Positions 1-7,841 of a stretch of 64,000 nt of DNA are shown here, one piece after another; within the stretch, counting starts at the first letter, position 1, and each line of letters begins with the position of its first letter. This DNA comes from Pseudomonas sp. Irchel s3h17 (GTDB lineage: Bacteria > Pseudomonadota > Gammaproteobacteria > Pseudomonadales > Pseudomonadaceae): positions 248,001 to 312,000 of the forward strand of contig NZ_FYDL01000003.1 of assembly GCF_900187505.1 (NCBI RefSeq), written 5' to 3'. The position numbers and the translations under genes are program-made. Below the pieces are notes generated by a model, which saw nothing but the letters and a program-made list of their open reading frames with translations, had not been told where the DNA came from and did not search any database.

Positions 1-1530
1 GTGCGCATGCGCGCCGTTTACCACGTCGAAGACGGCGACATCATCGTCACTGCGCTGCCTCATCAGGTCTCCGGCGCCAAGGTGCTCGAGCAGATTGCCG
101 CCATGATGCAGGCCAAGCCGTCCAAGGCCCCGCAAATCGCCGACTTGCGCGACGAGTCCGATCATGAGAACCCATGCCGGATCGTGATCATCCCGGTCAA
201 CAGCCGGGTCGATCACGAAGCGTTGATGCAGCATCTGTTCGCCAGCACCGAGCTTGAGTCCACCTACCGGGTGAACATCAACATCATCGGCCTGGACGGC
301 AAGCCGCAGCTGAAAAACCTGCGCGCGCTGTTGGTCGAGTGGCTGGAGTTCCGGGTTCAGACGGTCCGTCGTCGCCTGCAGTTCCGCCTGGACAAGGTCG
401 AGCGTCGCCTGCACCTGTTGGACGGTTTGTTGATCGCCTACCTCAACCTGGATGAAGTGATCCACATCATCCGTACCGAGGAACACCCGAAAGCCAGGCT
501 GATCGAGCGTTTTGCCCTGAGCGAAATCCAGGCCGACTACATCCTCGACACGCGCCTGCGTCAGTTGGCACGCCTGGAAGAGATGAAGCTGCGCGACGAG
601 CAGGACGAGTTGCTCAAGGAGCAAGCCAAGCTGCAAGCGCTGCTGGGCAGTGAAGCCAAGCTCAAGAAGCTGGTGCGCAGTGAGCTGATCAAGGATGCCG
701 AAACCTACGGCGACGACCGTCGTTCGCCGATTGTCGAGCGCGCCGAAGCCAAGGCGTTGACCGAGCACGATCTGCTGCCGAACGAAAAAGTGACAGTCGT
801 TCTGTCGGAAAAAGGCTGGGTGCGTTCGGCCAAGGGGCACGACATCGACGCCACGGGCCTTTCCTACAAGGCTGGGGACGGTTTCAAGACGGCGGCTGCC
901 GGTCGTTCCAACCAGTTCGCGGTGTTTATCGACTCCACCGGCCGTAGCTACTCGGTGCCGGCCCACACCTTGCCTTCGGCCCGTGGCCAGGGTGAACCGC
1001 TGACCGGTCGCCTGGCACCGCCGCCCGGGGCAACTTTCGAATGCGTGCTGATGCCTGAGGACGATGGCCTCTACGTCATTGCCTCCGACGCCGGTTACGG
1101 CTTCGTGGTCAAGGGTGAAGACCTGCAAGCCAAGAACAAGGCCGGCAAGGCGCTGGTGAGCCTGCCGAACAACGCCAAGGTGATCTTGCCGCGTCCGGTC
1201 GCTGATCGTGAGCAGAACTGGCTGGCCTCGGTGACCACCGAAGGCCGCCTGCTGATTTTCAAAATCAGCGACTTGCCACAGTTGGGCAAGGGCAAAGGCA
1301 ATAAAATCATAGGTATCTCCGGCGAACGTGTAGCCAGTCGCGAGGAATACGTCACCGATATCGCGGTATTGCCGGACGGTGCGACGCTGGTGTTGCAGGC
1401 CGGTAAACGCACGCTGTCGCTGAAGGCCGATGACCTGGAGCACTACAAGGGTGAACGTGGACGTCGAGGCAATAAGCTGCCACGGGGCTTCCAGCGGGTG
1501 GATGCGTTGTTGGTAGAAGCTCTGGATTAA
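1..1530 (+). CDS. parC: DNA topoisomerase IV subunit A, 3' part
   Basis: Type IIA topoisomerase subunit that, with ParE, decatenates daughter chromosomes. Only the last 509 codons are in the window; the start lies upstream (the first GTG is internal) and the family is usually about 750 residues. Visible are the end of the breakage-reunion core ([20 protein letters not shown] at about residues 92-111), the long helical coiled-coil arm (about 112-225) and the C-terminal beta-pinwheel, with GyrA-box-like basic stretches [11 protein letters not shown] and [13 protein letters not shown]. ParC rather than GyrA is inferred from the short C-terminal domain and from the downstream serB-side gene order typical of Pseudomonas. 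Confidence 0.93.
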   Translation: MRMRAVYHVEDGDIIVTALPHQVSGAKVLEQIAAMMQAKPSKAPQIADLRDESDHENPCRIVIIPVNSRVDHEALMQHLFASTELESTYRVNINIIGLDGKPQLKNLRALLVEWLEFRVQTVRRRLQFRLDKVERRLHLLDGLLIAYLNLDEVIHIIRTEEHPKARLIERFALSEIQADYILDTRLRQLARLEEMKLRDEQDELLKEQAKLQALLGSEAKLKKLVRSELIKDAETYGDDRRSPIVERAEAKALTEHDLLPNEKVTVVLSEKGWVRSAKGHDIDATGLSYKAGDGFKTAAAGRSNQFAVFIDSTGRSYSVPAHTLPSARGQGEPLTGRLAPPPGATFECVLMPEDDGLYVIASDAGYGFVVKGEDLQAKNKAGKALVSLPNNAKVILPRPVADREQNWLASVTTEGRLLIFKISDLPQLGKGKGNKIIGISGERVASREEYVTDIAVLPDGATLVLQAGKRTLSLKADDLEHYKGERGRRGNKLPRGFQRVDALLVEALD

Positions 1531-1704
1531 GTGCCTTAGGGCGCTCAATCTACGATTTAACGCGTAGATCGGTACTTTCGCGCTGGAGTCGAACGGCATA
1601 TTCACGGATGATATGGCCTTTCAAGCGCCGGCGTGGTCGAGCGTTCGTTATATTGTTAGAGTATTTTTCACTGTGAGCGGCCGTGTGGCCGCCACCTGGA
1701 TGGG

Positions 1705-2424
1705 ATGATGACTGTTCTGCGCCTTCCTCTTTTTTTGTTGCTCGCAGGCTTTCTTGGCCTGGCGGGTTGCAGCGTTCACCAGCCGGTGTCGCTGTATCAA
1801 CTGGACAGCGGCAGCCCTGCTCAGCCTGCGCAAAGCGCCGGCATGGCGGTGTTACTGGGTCCGGTTCTGATTGCTGATTACCTGCAACGTGAAACCCTGT
1901 TGCAGCGTCAACCCGACGGCAGCCTGCAAGCGTCCACCGATGGTCGTTGGGCGGGCAGCCTGTCTTCTGATATCAATCAGTTGCTGCTGCGGCAAGTGGC
2001 CGGTCGCCTGGACAGCCAGCGCGTAGTCCTGGCACCGGCAACGCAGGGCTTTGTCCCGGACGTGCAGGTGTTGCTGTCGATTACGCGCCTGGACTCGGGT
2101 GAGTCGCAACCGGCGATTCTCGACGCCCAGTGGCGCCTGATCGACCGTCGCGGCCAGGTGCGCGACAACCGTATCGTTCACCTGCAGGAACAGCACGCCG
2201 GTGGTACTGCGGCTCAGGTACAGGCTCAGGGCGTGTTGTTGCAGCGCCTGGCCGAGCAGTTGTCGGTGGCCCTCAAGCCGTTGGCCAACCAGCCGCCGAT
2301 TGCCGATGCACCACGCAGCAAGCCATCGCGGGAAAAACCGACCGCACCGGCTGAGCCGGAGAAGCAACCGAAGATCCCGATGGCTTCGCCGATCCGCACC
2401 GACATGGAAGTGTTCCGCTTCTAA
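1705..2424 (+). CDS. PqiC-type (DUF330/ABC transport auxiliary) outer membrane lipoprotein
   Basis: 239-residue predicted lipoprotein. The N-terminus is a signal peptide ending in lipobox LAGC (Cys22, followed by Ser), so it should be lipidated and sorted to the outer membrane. The following region, with YQLDS, a GPVLIADYLQRETLL stretch and a central D-x-N-Q-L-L-L-R-Q segment, fits the PqiC/YmbA (ABC-type transport auxiliary lipoprotein) family, which works with MCE-domain PqiB-like proteins in lipid transport or envelope integrity. No pqiA/pqiB lies next to it, so it is an orphan here. The tail from residue about 195 is Pro/Lys-rich and probably disordered. A second in-frame ATG follows at 1708. 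Its own terminator has been split by an insertion (2441-2700). Confidence 0.75.
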   Translation: MMTVLRLPLFLLLAGFLGLAGCSVHQPVSLYQLDSGSPAQPAQSAGMAVLLGPVLIADYLQRETLLQRQPDGSLQASTDGRWAGSLSSDINQLLLRQVAGRLDSQRVVLAPATQGFVPDVQVLLSITRLDSGESQPAILDAQWRLIDRRGQVRDNRIVHLQEQHAGGTAAQVQAQGVLLQRLAEQLSVALKPLANQPPIADAPRSKPSREKPTAPAEPEKQPKIPMASPIRTDMEVFRF

Positions 2425-2457
2425 GCTCAATACTGCAGGCAAAGCCCGCCAAGTGCG

Positions 2458-2679
2458 CAATGCTGTTCAGTTAAGAAACGCTTGAAGCGAGTGAGAGACT
2501 CGTGGCGAGCGAGCTTGCTCGCGCTGGGGCGCGAAGCGCCCCCAACAAAGTGACTGCGGTCTTTCTGAACGAACTCGGCGATAGTTTTTGGGGCTGCTGC
2601 GCAGCCCAGCCCAGCGCGAGCAAGCTCGCTCGCCACGGGGGATGTATTGAGCAACCCTATCGTTAACTGAACAGCATTG
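2458..2679. mobile_element. 222-bp REPIN-carrying MITE-like element inside the 2424 gene's terminator
   Basis: Bounded by perfect 17-bp terminal inverted repeats: CAATGCTGTTCAGTTAA (2458-2474) and its complement (2663-2679). Both ends abut the same 11-bp direct repeat CGCCAAGTGCG (2447-2457 and 2680-2690), read as a target-site duplication. Inside is a REP doublet (2511-2637). There is no coding capacity, so mobilisation would need a transposase elsewhere. A second family member is at 46824-46999. Confidence 0.75.
2511..2637. repeat. REPIN (inverted REP doublet), GTGGCGAGCGAGCTTGCTC type
   Basis: Two REP palindromes in inverted orientation (about 2512-2540 and 2611-2637) separated by about 70 bases that contain a smaller hairpin GGGCTGCTGCGCAGCCC. 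Typical extragenic repeat of fluorescent pseudomonads; here cargo of the terminator-inserted element. Confidence 0.8.
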
Positions 2680-2727
2680 CGCCAAGTGCGGGCTTTTTCG
2701 TGTCATCAAGCATGAGCGATCAGGTTC

Positions 2728-2873
2728 TGTGGCGACGGCGCTAGCAGCTGTTGCGGATCGAAGCGGTCCTGACAAGGCGATGGTGGTCTTTCAGAAAGTC
2801 CTTGGTGAGCTCGTTCGGGGGCTGCTGCGCCCGAACGCGGACCGACCAGCGGGAGTAAGCTCCCTCGCCACGG
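2728..2873. repeat. degenerate REPIN
   Basis: The right arm (2848-2873, GGGAGTAAGCTCCCTCGCCACG) is a good REP. The left arm (TGTGGCGACGGCG, from 2728) has diverged. The middle section resembles that of the 2511-2637 and 5943-6074 copies (CTTTCAGAAAG, a GGGGCTGCTGCGCCC-like hairpin). It lies in the convergent gap between the PqiC-type gene and the next gene and holds no credible coding sequence. Confidence 0.6.
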
Positions 2874-2938
2874 GATATGTACTCGCGACCCCCGGCAGGC
2901 GCGCCGCTTACCGGTGAGGGTATCGGGAGCAGGCAGCA

Positions 2939-2973
2939 AAAAGCCCGCGGATGATCACTCATCGGCGGGCTTT
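2939..2973 (-). terminator. Rho-independent terminator of the HAMP protein gene
   Basis: Hairpin AAGCCCGC / GCGGGCTT extended by an inner GATGA / TCATC pairing, with A-runs on the plus strand (T-run on the minus strand) just beyond the stop codon at 2992. Confidence 0.8.
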
Positions 2974-2991
2974 TGTTGTTACCGGTCAGGC

Positions 2992-4530
2992 TCAGCCTTT
3001 GGTGCTGGTCTCGTGCATGCGGGCCAGTTGGCGCTCAAGCATCGAGGGGTATGGCTCCATCAAGCGCTCGACGCAGCACGCACCTTCCGGGCTGGCGATC
3101 GGGCGGATCCGCGCGCGTTGGCGAATCAACACGTCGTCGCTGATCTTGCGCTCCACCAGCAGCAGGTTGCGGCTGTGCTGGGACAGGGCGAGGGCGTCCT
3201 GGGCGGTTTCGGTCAGCAGCAGGTCGATCTGGCTCAGGCCGAACAGCTCGTCACCCAGGGTCAGGCCCAGCTGCAATTGCAGGGTGATGCCGCTGTCAGC
3301 GACCTCGATCTGCAGTTGATGACCCAGGGCACGCAGCAGCTCACCGCAGCAGATGGCATTGGTCAGGTAGTCGTCGCCGCTGTCCTGAGTGTGGAACAGC
3401 ATCAGCGTGCTGCCGTCGTTCAGGGTGTGCAGTTCGCTTTCATACAGCGAGGCAGCCTGATCCAGGCAGTCGCGGTAGCGATCCAGCAGTTCGGTCAGGC
3501 GAGTGCGCGGCAACCGGCGTAGCTGATCCTGAGCGCCCAGTTGCACGGCCAGTACGGCACTGTGCTGTGGAGCGGTTGGAACAGCAGGCTTGGGCTGCGG
3601 CTTGGCGGGTGCAGCGGTCGCATCGCTGTCGCGAAGGTCGGCGAACGGGTCTTCTTCGTCCGATTCGTCTTCTTCGGCGTTCACCCGATGCCGTGGTGCG
3701 GCCTTCACGCCTGTCACGGGTGCGCTCTCGTCGAAGCTCGGGTCGCGCAGGTTGCGTACTTCAAAACCGGATTCGGCTTCGTCGGTGTCGTCTTCATCGT
3801 CGACTTCAGGCTCGGGCACCGGTTCAGGCTCCGCCGGCTCTGGCGCGAAACTGCTGTGCAGCTGGCGGGCCAGGTCGCCGATTTCATCCTGGCGCTGAGT
3901 GGCCGGGGTGTGTTCGTCGATATCGCGCAGCCACACGCGCAGTTGCAGCAGTGGCGTGGAGATGTGCCGGCCCAGGCGCAGGCTCAGCGCCAGGGACAAG
4001 GCCAGCAGGATGGCGCTGAGAATGCCCATGCTTTGCAGGCTGATGGTCATCGGCTGTTCGAACTGATCCATGTCCAGGCTGATGCGCAATTGGCCGGCGG
4101 TCACGTCCTGGAAGGTGATCTTGCTCTCGTACATGCCTTGGGCTTCGCCCAGCAAGCCATGCTTGGGACGTTGCCCGGCCTCGGCGAGAATCCGGTTGTC
4201 CACGCTATAAATAGCGGCGTGGGCCACCAATGGGTTCTTGGTCAGGTTGTTCAGCAGCACATTGAGGCTGAGGATGTCGTTGGACACCAACAGCTCGGTG
4301 GCTGACGTCGCCGTCTGCGTGGTCAGGCTCTGGCCCAGGGCATCGGCCTGCTCGTGCATGGCCTGTTTGAACTGCAGACCCATCACGCAGGCGTAGATCA
4401 CCAGGGCCAATGCGACCAGGATCACGTTATGGCTGGCAATGCGTAATGCAATCGGTACACGGCGATGGCGCAGTGCCCGGAAGATCAGCAGAAAGAAGTT
4501 GTCGGTTTTGACTGGCGTTGGCCGGTTCAC
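2992..4530 (-). CDS. AhpA-like HAMP membrane protein with degenerate nucleotide-cyclase-like C-terminus
   Basis: Inner-membrane protein: TM1 (SHNVILVALALVIYACVMGL) near the N-terminus, a periplasmic region of about 110 residues, TM2 (SMGILSAILLALSLALSL), a HAMP linker, a very acidic low-complexity section (PEPVPEPEVDDEDDTDEAES), then a cytoplasmic domain of about 190 residues. That domain has the spacing of a class III cyclase fold (VLAVQLG ... LNDGSTLMLFH ... LQLGLTLGD), but the first metal-binding Asp position is not Asp, so it is probably not catalytic. The GTG at 4530 (VNRPTPVKTDN) is preferred over the ATG at 4593, which would run far into the divergent serB promoter region. It sits divergent from serB, as in other pseudomonads. 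Function unknown; the AhpA name reflects family resemblance only. Confidence 0.7.
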   Translation of the reverse strand: MNRPTPVKTDNFFLLIFRALRHRRVPIALRIASHNVILVALALVIYACVMGLQFKQAMHEQADALGQSLTTQTATSATELLVSNDILSLNVLLNNLTKNPLVAHAAIYSVDNRILAEAGQRPKHGLLGEAQGMYESKITFQDVTAGQLRISLDMDQFEQPMTISLQSMGILSAILLALSLALSLRLGRHISTPLLQLRVWLRDIDEHTPATQRQDEIGDLARQLHSSFAPEPAEPEPVPEPEVDDEDDTDEAESGFEVRNLRDPSFDESAPVTGVKAAPRHRVNAEEDESDEEDPFADLRDSDATAAPAKPQPKPAVPTAPQHSAVLAVQLGAQDQLRRLPRTRLTELLDRYRDCLDQAASLYESELHTLNDGSTLMLFHTQDSGDDYLTNAICCGELLRALGHQLQIEVADSGITLQLQLGLTLGDELFGLSQIDLLLTETAQDALALSQHSRNLLLVERKISDDVLIRQRARIRPIASPEGACCVERLMEPYPSMLERQLARMHETSTKG

Positions 4531-4664
4531 TGAGCTCGGCTCTTTTGTCCGTGAAGTTGAGGCGCAGTATAGCGATAGCCCCCAGACCGGCAAAGCGCTG
4601 GCTGTGCCCGATGGTCACTGAATGTGGGTAGAATGCGGTTTTTTTCCACTTGCGGGGGTGCGCC

Positions 4665-5879
4665 TTGCGCGAAATCGTCCTGATAAACATCACGGGAGTC
4701 GACCGTCCGGGTCTGACTGCGGCCATTACCGGTGTACTGGCCCAGGGTGGTGTGAACATTCTCGACATCGGCCAGGCGGTGATCCACGACACCTTGTCGT
4801 TTGGCATCCTGGTCGAGATTCCCGATACCAAACAGGGTTCTTCGGTGCTCAAGGACATCCTGTTCAAGGCTTACGAGCTGGATCAGCAGGTGCGTTTCAC
4901 GCCGGTTTCCGAAGAGGATTACCAGCAGTGGGTCGGCGCGCAGGGCAAAAAACGCCATATCGTGACCTTGCTGACACGCAAAGTGACCGCCGAGCAATTG
5001 CAGCGCGTGAGCTCGATCACGGCCAAGTATGGCTTGAACATCGACCATATCGATCGCTTGTCCGGGCGCATGCCTCTGGACACCCCGGCCGACAAGGGCA
5101 AGGGTTGCATCGAGTTCTCCGTTCGCGGTGAGGCCGCGGATCCGCAAGCCCTGCGTGCCGAATTCCTCAGCGTGGCTCAGGAGTTGAGCGTCGACATCGC
5201 CTTCCAGGAAGATTCGCTGTTTCGTCGCAACCGTCGTCTGGCGGTGTTCGACATGGACTCGACGCTGATCGAAGCCGAAGTCATCGACGAACTGGCCAAG
5301 GCGGCCGGTGTGGGCGACCAGGTGTCGGAAATCACCGAACGGGCCATGGCGGGCGAGCTGGATTTCCGTGCCAGCTTCAAGGAACGCCTGGCGTTGCTGC
5401 AAGGCCTGGATGTCAGCGTGCTGGACTCGATCGGTGCCTCCCTGCGCCTGACCGAGGGCGCAGAAACCCTGTTCGCCGAACTCAAGCGCCTGGGTTACAA
5501 AACCGCGATTCTGTCGGGTGGTTTCACCTACTTCGCCAAGCAACTGCAAGCCAAACTGGGCATCGACTACGTGTTCGCCAACGAACTGGAAGTGGTCGAC
5601 GGTAAAGTGACGGGCGTGGCGGTCGAGCCGATTGTCGATGCCCAGCGCAAGGCCGATCTGCTGCGTGAACTGGCCCACAAGGAAGGTTTGCGCCTGGAGC
5701 AGACCATCGCGGTCGGTGACGGTGCCAACGACCTGCCGATGCTGGCGATCGCGGGCCTGGGCGTCGCCTTCCGCGCCAAACCGCTGGTCAAGCAGTCGGC
5801 CAAGCAGGCCATTTCAACCCTGGGGCTGGATGGGGTGCTGTATCTGCTGGGCTTGCGCGATCGCGACGGTCAACTGTAA
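4665..5879 (+). CDS. serB: Phosphoserine phosphatase
   Basis: Catalyses the last step of serine biosynthesis, phosphoserine to serine. 404 residues. Two N-terminal ACT-type domains (about 1-80 and 95-175) precede the HAD hydrolase domain. The nucleophile motif is VFDMDSTLIE (Asp196, Asp198), with motif II around ILSGGF and motif IV VGDGANDLPM. The chosen start is TTG 4665 (LREIVLINITG), which gives the length and N-terminus usual in Pseudomonas and has GGGGGTG upstream; another TTG at 4650 would add five residues. The ACT domains suggest amino-acid feedback. Single gene, followed by a REPIN. Confidence 0.95.
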   Translation: MREIVLINITGVDRPGLTAAITGVLAQGGVNILDIGQAVIHDTLSFGILVEIPDTKQGSSVLKDILFKAYELDQQVRFTPVSEEDYQQWVGAQGKKRHIVTLLTRKVTAEQLQRVSSITAKYGLNIDHIDRLSGRMPLDTPADKGKGCIEFSVRGEAADPQALRAEFLSVAQELSVDIAFQEDSLFRRNRRLAVFDMDSTLIEAEVIDELAKAAGVGDQVSEITERAMAGELDFRASFKERLALLQGLDVSVLDSIGASLRLTEGAETLFAELKRLGYKTAILSGGFTYFAKQLQAKLGIDYVFANELEVVDGKVTGVAVEPIVDAQRKADLLRELAHKEGLRLEQTIAVGDGANDLPMLAIAGLGVAFRAKPLVKQSAKQAISTLGLDGVLYLLGLRDRDGQL

Positions 5880-5942
5880 CAGCGCATGGCCTGAGTAAGT
5901 GCGGGTTCTGTGGGAGCAGGCCCGCATGCTAGAGGCCCCCCC

Positions 5943-6074
5943 CGTGGCGAGGGAGCTTGCTCCCGCTGGGGCGCGAAGCGGCCCAAGTAAGGCGATTACG
6001 GTCTTTCAGAAAGACCTCAATGACCTTTGTTGGGGCTGCTTCGCAGCCCAGCGGGAGCAAGCTCCCTCGCCACG
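5943..6074. repeat. REPIN between serB and psd
   Basis: GTGGCGAGGGAGCTTGCTCC at about 5943 and its complement ending at 6074, with an inner hairpin GGGGCTGCTTCGCAGCCC. Occupies most of the gap between the convergent genes. No coding sequence seen here. Confidence 0.85.
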
Positions 6075-6103
6075 GAGAACGCAATCATTACTTATGGGCA
6101 GGA

Positions 6104-6964
6104 TCAGGCTTTCGGTGAGCCGAGACCCTGGCCCATTGTCACCGGCGAGCCAGCCGCCAGCTCTTCGGCCCACTGGATCTGGTCCGGACCAAACAAGACG
6201 ACAGCTGTCGAACCCAGCTTGAAGCGACCCAGCTCGGCACCTTTTTCCAGGTGGATAGGCGCACGGGCGGCTTCGTCGTAGCGGAAGGTTTTCAGTTCGC
6301 GCTTGGGTGGCGTCACCAGGCCGGCCCAGACGGTCTCGATGGAGGCGACGATCATCGCACCCACCAATACCACGGCCATCGGGCCGCGTTCGGTGTCGAA
6401 AATGCAGGCAACACGCTCGTTGCGGGCGAACAGCTCTGGAACGTTTTCGGCGGTGGTCTGGTTGACCGAGAAGATCCGGCCCGGGATGTAGACCATTTCC
6501 CGCAGGGTGCCGGCCAGCGGCATGTGCACGCGGTGGTAGTCCTTGGGCGACAGGTAGATGGTCGCGAAATCGCCACCCATGAAGGGCGCGGCATTGGCGG
6601 CATCACCACCCAGCAGTTCCAGTACGCTGAAGCTGTGGCCCTTGGCCTGGAACACTCGACCGTGCTCGATCGGGCCAAGCTGGCTGACCGCGCCGTCGGC
6701 CGGGCTGAGGATCGCGCCCGGGGTCTGGTCCAGGGGGCGCGCACCGTCTTTCAAGGCGCGGGTGAAGAACGCGTTGAAGTGTTCGTAGGCGGTCAGGTCT
6801 TCGACCAGTGCCTGCGACATGTCCACCTGGTAGCGCTTGGCGAACCACGCGGTGAAGGCATTCTTGAACCAGCGCACGCGGCACTCGGCAATGCAGCCGG
6901 CCAGGCGCGACAGCAGGTGATGGGGCAGCAGGTACTGACTGAGGATAAACAAACGCTTTTTCAT
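6104..6964 (-). CDS. psd: Phosphatidylserine decarboxylase proenzyme
   Basis: Makes phosphatidylethanolamine from phosphatidylserine at the inner membrane. 286 residues, standard for the PSD-I class. The autocatalytic cleavage motif LGST is at residues 250-253 (Ser252 becomes the pyruvoyl group). The charge-relay residues Asp90 (SPADG) and His147 (YHRVHMP) sit at the same numbers as in the E. coli enzyme. An AAGGACAG ribosome site precedes the ATG. It lies 9 bases after rhdA on the same strand, so the two are likely cotranscribed. Confidence 0.95.
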   Translation of the reverse strand: MKKRLFILSQYLLPHHLLSRLAGCIAECRVRWFKNAFTAWFAKRYQVDMSQALVEDLTAYEHFNAFFTRALKDGARPLDQTPGAILSPADGAVSQLGPIEHGRVFQAKGHSFSVLELLGGDAANAAPFMGGDFATIYLSPKDYHRVHMPLAGTLREMVYIPGRIFSVNQTTAENVPELFARNERVACIFDTERGPMAVVLVGAMIVASIETVWAGLVTPPKRELKTFRYDEAARAPIHLEKGAELGRFKLGSTAVVLFGPDQIQWAEELAAGSPVTMGQGLGSPKA

Positions 6965-6973
6965 TGACTGTCC

Positions 6974-7798
6974 TTAAGAACCTTGAATCTCAACAGGCGT
7001 GTCGGGGTGGTTGCCCCATTCGCCCCATGAACCGGCGTAGCCCTTGACCCGCGGATAACCGAGCGCCTTGGCCACCAGATAGGTAAAGCCAGAGCGGTGG
7101 TGGGTCTGGCAGTGGGTGATCACTTCTTTGTCTTTGCTGATCCCGAGCTGTTCGAGGATTTGCGGCATGTCGGTACGGATGCGCAGGTTGCGCGCCTGAT
7201 CCATGCCGGCAGTCCATTCGAAGTTGATCGCGCCGGGAATGTGCCCGCCCTTGGCCGCCAGCACTTTCTCGCCGGAGTACTCCAGGGGGCCACGGGCATC
7301 CCAGATGGCCAGGTCGGCGGCGCCGAGACGGCTTTGCAGGTATTCGCGGGTGGCGGTGGGTTCGTCGTGCAAGGTCAGTGGAACCGGGCCACCCACAGGT
7401 GGCGGGATCTGGATCGACATGGGCAGGCCTTCCGCCAGCCAGGCCGTCAGGCCGCCGTCGACATAGTGGTACTTGCCGTGGCCGATGACATCCAGCAGCC
7501 AGATGAAGCGTCCGGCCCAACCGCCGCCTTCATCGTCATACACCACGTAGACCGCATCGGGGTTGTGTCCCAGCTCACCAAACAGCGTTTCGAGTGCTGC
7601 CTGCGGGGGCATCAGCCCCGGGGCGGGGGCCTGGCCGAGTTGCGTGCGTTTCGGATCGACAAAGCGCGCGCCTGGAATGTGCCCTTCGGCGTAGCGGGCG
7701 GCACTGGTCAAGTCCACCAGTATCAGTTCGCGGGCATCGAGGCGGGTGAGCAGGTCGCCAGGTTCGATGACCAGCGCCAAGCCAGAGAAGTCAGACAT
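6974..7798 (-). CDS. rhdA: Thiosulfate sulfurtransferase (rhodanese)
   Basis: Two-domain rhodanese of 274 residues; transfers sulfane sulfur from thiosulfate to cyanide or other thiophilic acceptors. The N-terminal rhodanese domain is inactive. The C-terminal domain carries the active loop CQTHHRSG with Cys230, the same loop and number as known for Azotobacter vinelandii RhdA. The start at 7798 (MSDFSGLALV) follows a GGAG ribosome site; upstream in-frame extensions lack support. Upstream of psd in a probable two-gene operon, the same order as in other pseudomonads. Confidence 0.93.
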   Translation of the reverse strand: MSDFSGLALVIEPGDLLTRLDARELILVDLTSAARYAEGHIPGARFVDPKRTQLGQAPAPGLMPPQAALETLFGELGHNPDAVYVVYDDEGGGWAGRFIWLLDVIGHGKYHYVDGGLTAWLAEGLPMSIQIPPPVGGPVPLTLHDEPTATREYLQSRLGAADLAIWDARGPLEYSGEKVLAAKGGHIPGAINFEWTAGMDQARNLRIRTDMPQILEQLGISKDKEVITHCQTHHRSGFTYLVAKALGYPRVKGYAGSWGEWGNHPDTPVEIQGS

Positions 7799-7841
7799 GT
7801 GAGGTCTCCAGAGCACAAAGGGGAGGATTGTAGCGCAACGG

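Larger units (their letters stand above)
2441..2700 (+). terminator. Rho-independent terminator of the PqiC-type gene, interrupted
   Basis: Taking out 2458-2690 joins 2441-2457 to 2691-2700 and gives a 9-bp stem (AAAGCCCGC / GCGGGCTTT) with loop CAAGT and a T-run: a textbook terminator. The insertion preserves an extended stem because the element itself ends in inverted repeats, so some terminator function may remain. Confidence 0.7.

Noticed and set aside
2427..2962. Several overlapping frames in the gap after the PqiC-type gene, on both strands
   Set aside because: They translate REP palindromes and element ends; no start site with a ribosome site and no known domain.
3541..4305. 254-codon plus-strand frame opposite the HAMP protein gene
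   Set aside because: Antisense shadow of a well supported gene in high-GC DNA; composition is unlike a real protein.
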